Shown: one piece after another, positions 5,244-5,265 of the stretch
Numbering within the stretch: the first letter of the stretch is position 1
Layout: each line of letters starts with the position of its first letter
NCBI GenBank assembly: GCA_041752635.1
Contig: JBGSWC010000093.1
Coordinates: 1 to 5,265, forward strand
Source: JBGSWC01 sp041752635
GTDB taxonomy: Bacteria; Planctomycetota; Planctomycetia; Pirellulales; Lacipirellulaceae
Reading direction: 5' to 3'
Length of the DNA stretch: 5,265 nucleotides
Notes under the pieces: model-generated
Told to the model about the DNA's origin: nothing
Seen by the model: the letters and a program-made list of their open reading frames with translations, nothing else
The model's database searches: none
Position numbers and translations under genes: made by a program

Positions 5244-5265
5244 GTCGCCATCGCTCCCTCCCCCA

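Overview
The window looks like chromosomal DNA from a planctomycete, most likely of the Pirellulales type. Three kinds of evidence point there. First, there is a pseudopilin-like protein of the DUF1559 / 'H-X9-DG' family, which is massively expanded in that phylum. Second, there is a formaldehyde-activating enzyme (Fae), part of the tetrahydromethanopterin C1 pathway that planctomycetes share with methylotrophic proteobacteria and archaea. Third, there are exported proteins of styles common in planctomycetes: a DUF1570-like zincin and an STN-like secreted protein. The DNA is moderately GC-rich, and the intergenic spaces carry dispersed-looking palindromic repeats. The phylum call is inferred from gene content; no 16S or ribosomal gene is present.

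Layout, left to right: (1) the 3' end of an unrecognised gene on + (1-443), truncated by the window edge and ending in a 12-bp tandem repeat; (2) a convergent gene on - (450-1505) for an exported HEATH-motif metallopeptidase-like protein; (3) a 208-bp divergent intergenic space holding a large imperfect inverted repeat of the 'GACGCAAA' type and a separate 8-bp inverted repeat; (4) a + gene (1714-3084) for an exported 456-aa protein with a helical N-terminal region and an STN/secretin-N-like segment; (5) a 123-bp convergent gap almost filled by a 29-bp-arm hairpin; (6) a - gene (3208-4293) for the DUF1559 pseudopilin-like protein; (7) a 452-bp divergent intergenic space; (8) fae on + (4746-5243), complete, followed by 22 bp with nothing recognisable.

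The five genes alternate strand strictly (+ - + - +), so no two form an operon. They look like independent single-gene units with no obvious shared pathway. Three products are exported or envelope proteins (metallopeptidase-like, STN-like, pseudopilin-like), and the partial first gene may be another. Fae is cytoplasmic and detoxifies or assimilates formaldehyde. I see no phage, IS transposase, CRISPR array, toxin-antitoxin pair, tRNA or rRNA. I did not find a convincing new multi-gene system. The most notable non-coding signals are the two large inverted repeats and the long leader of fae.
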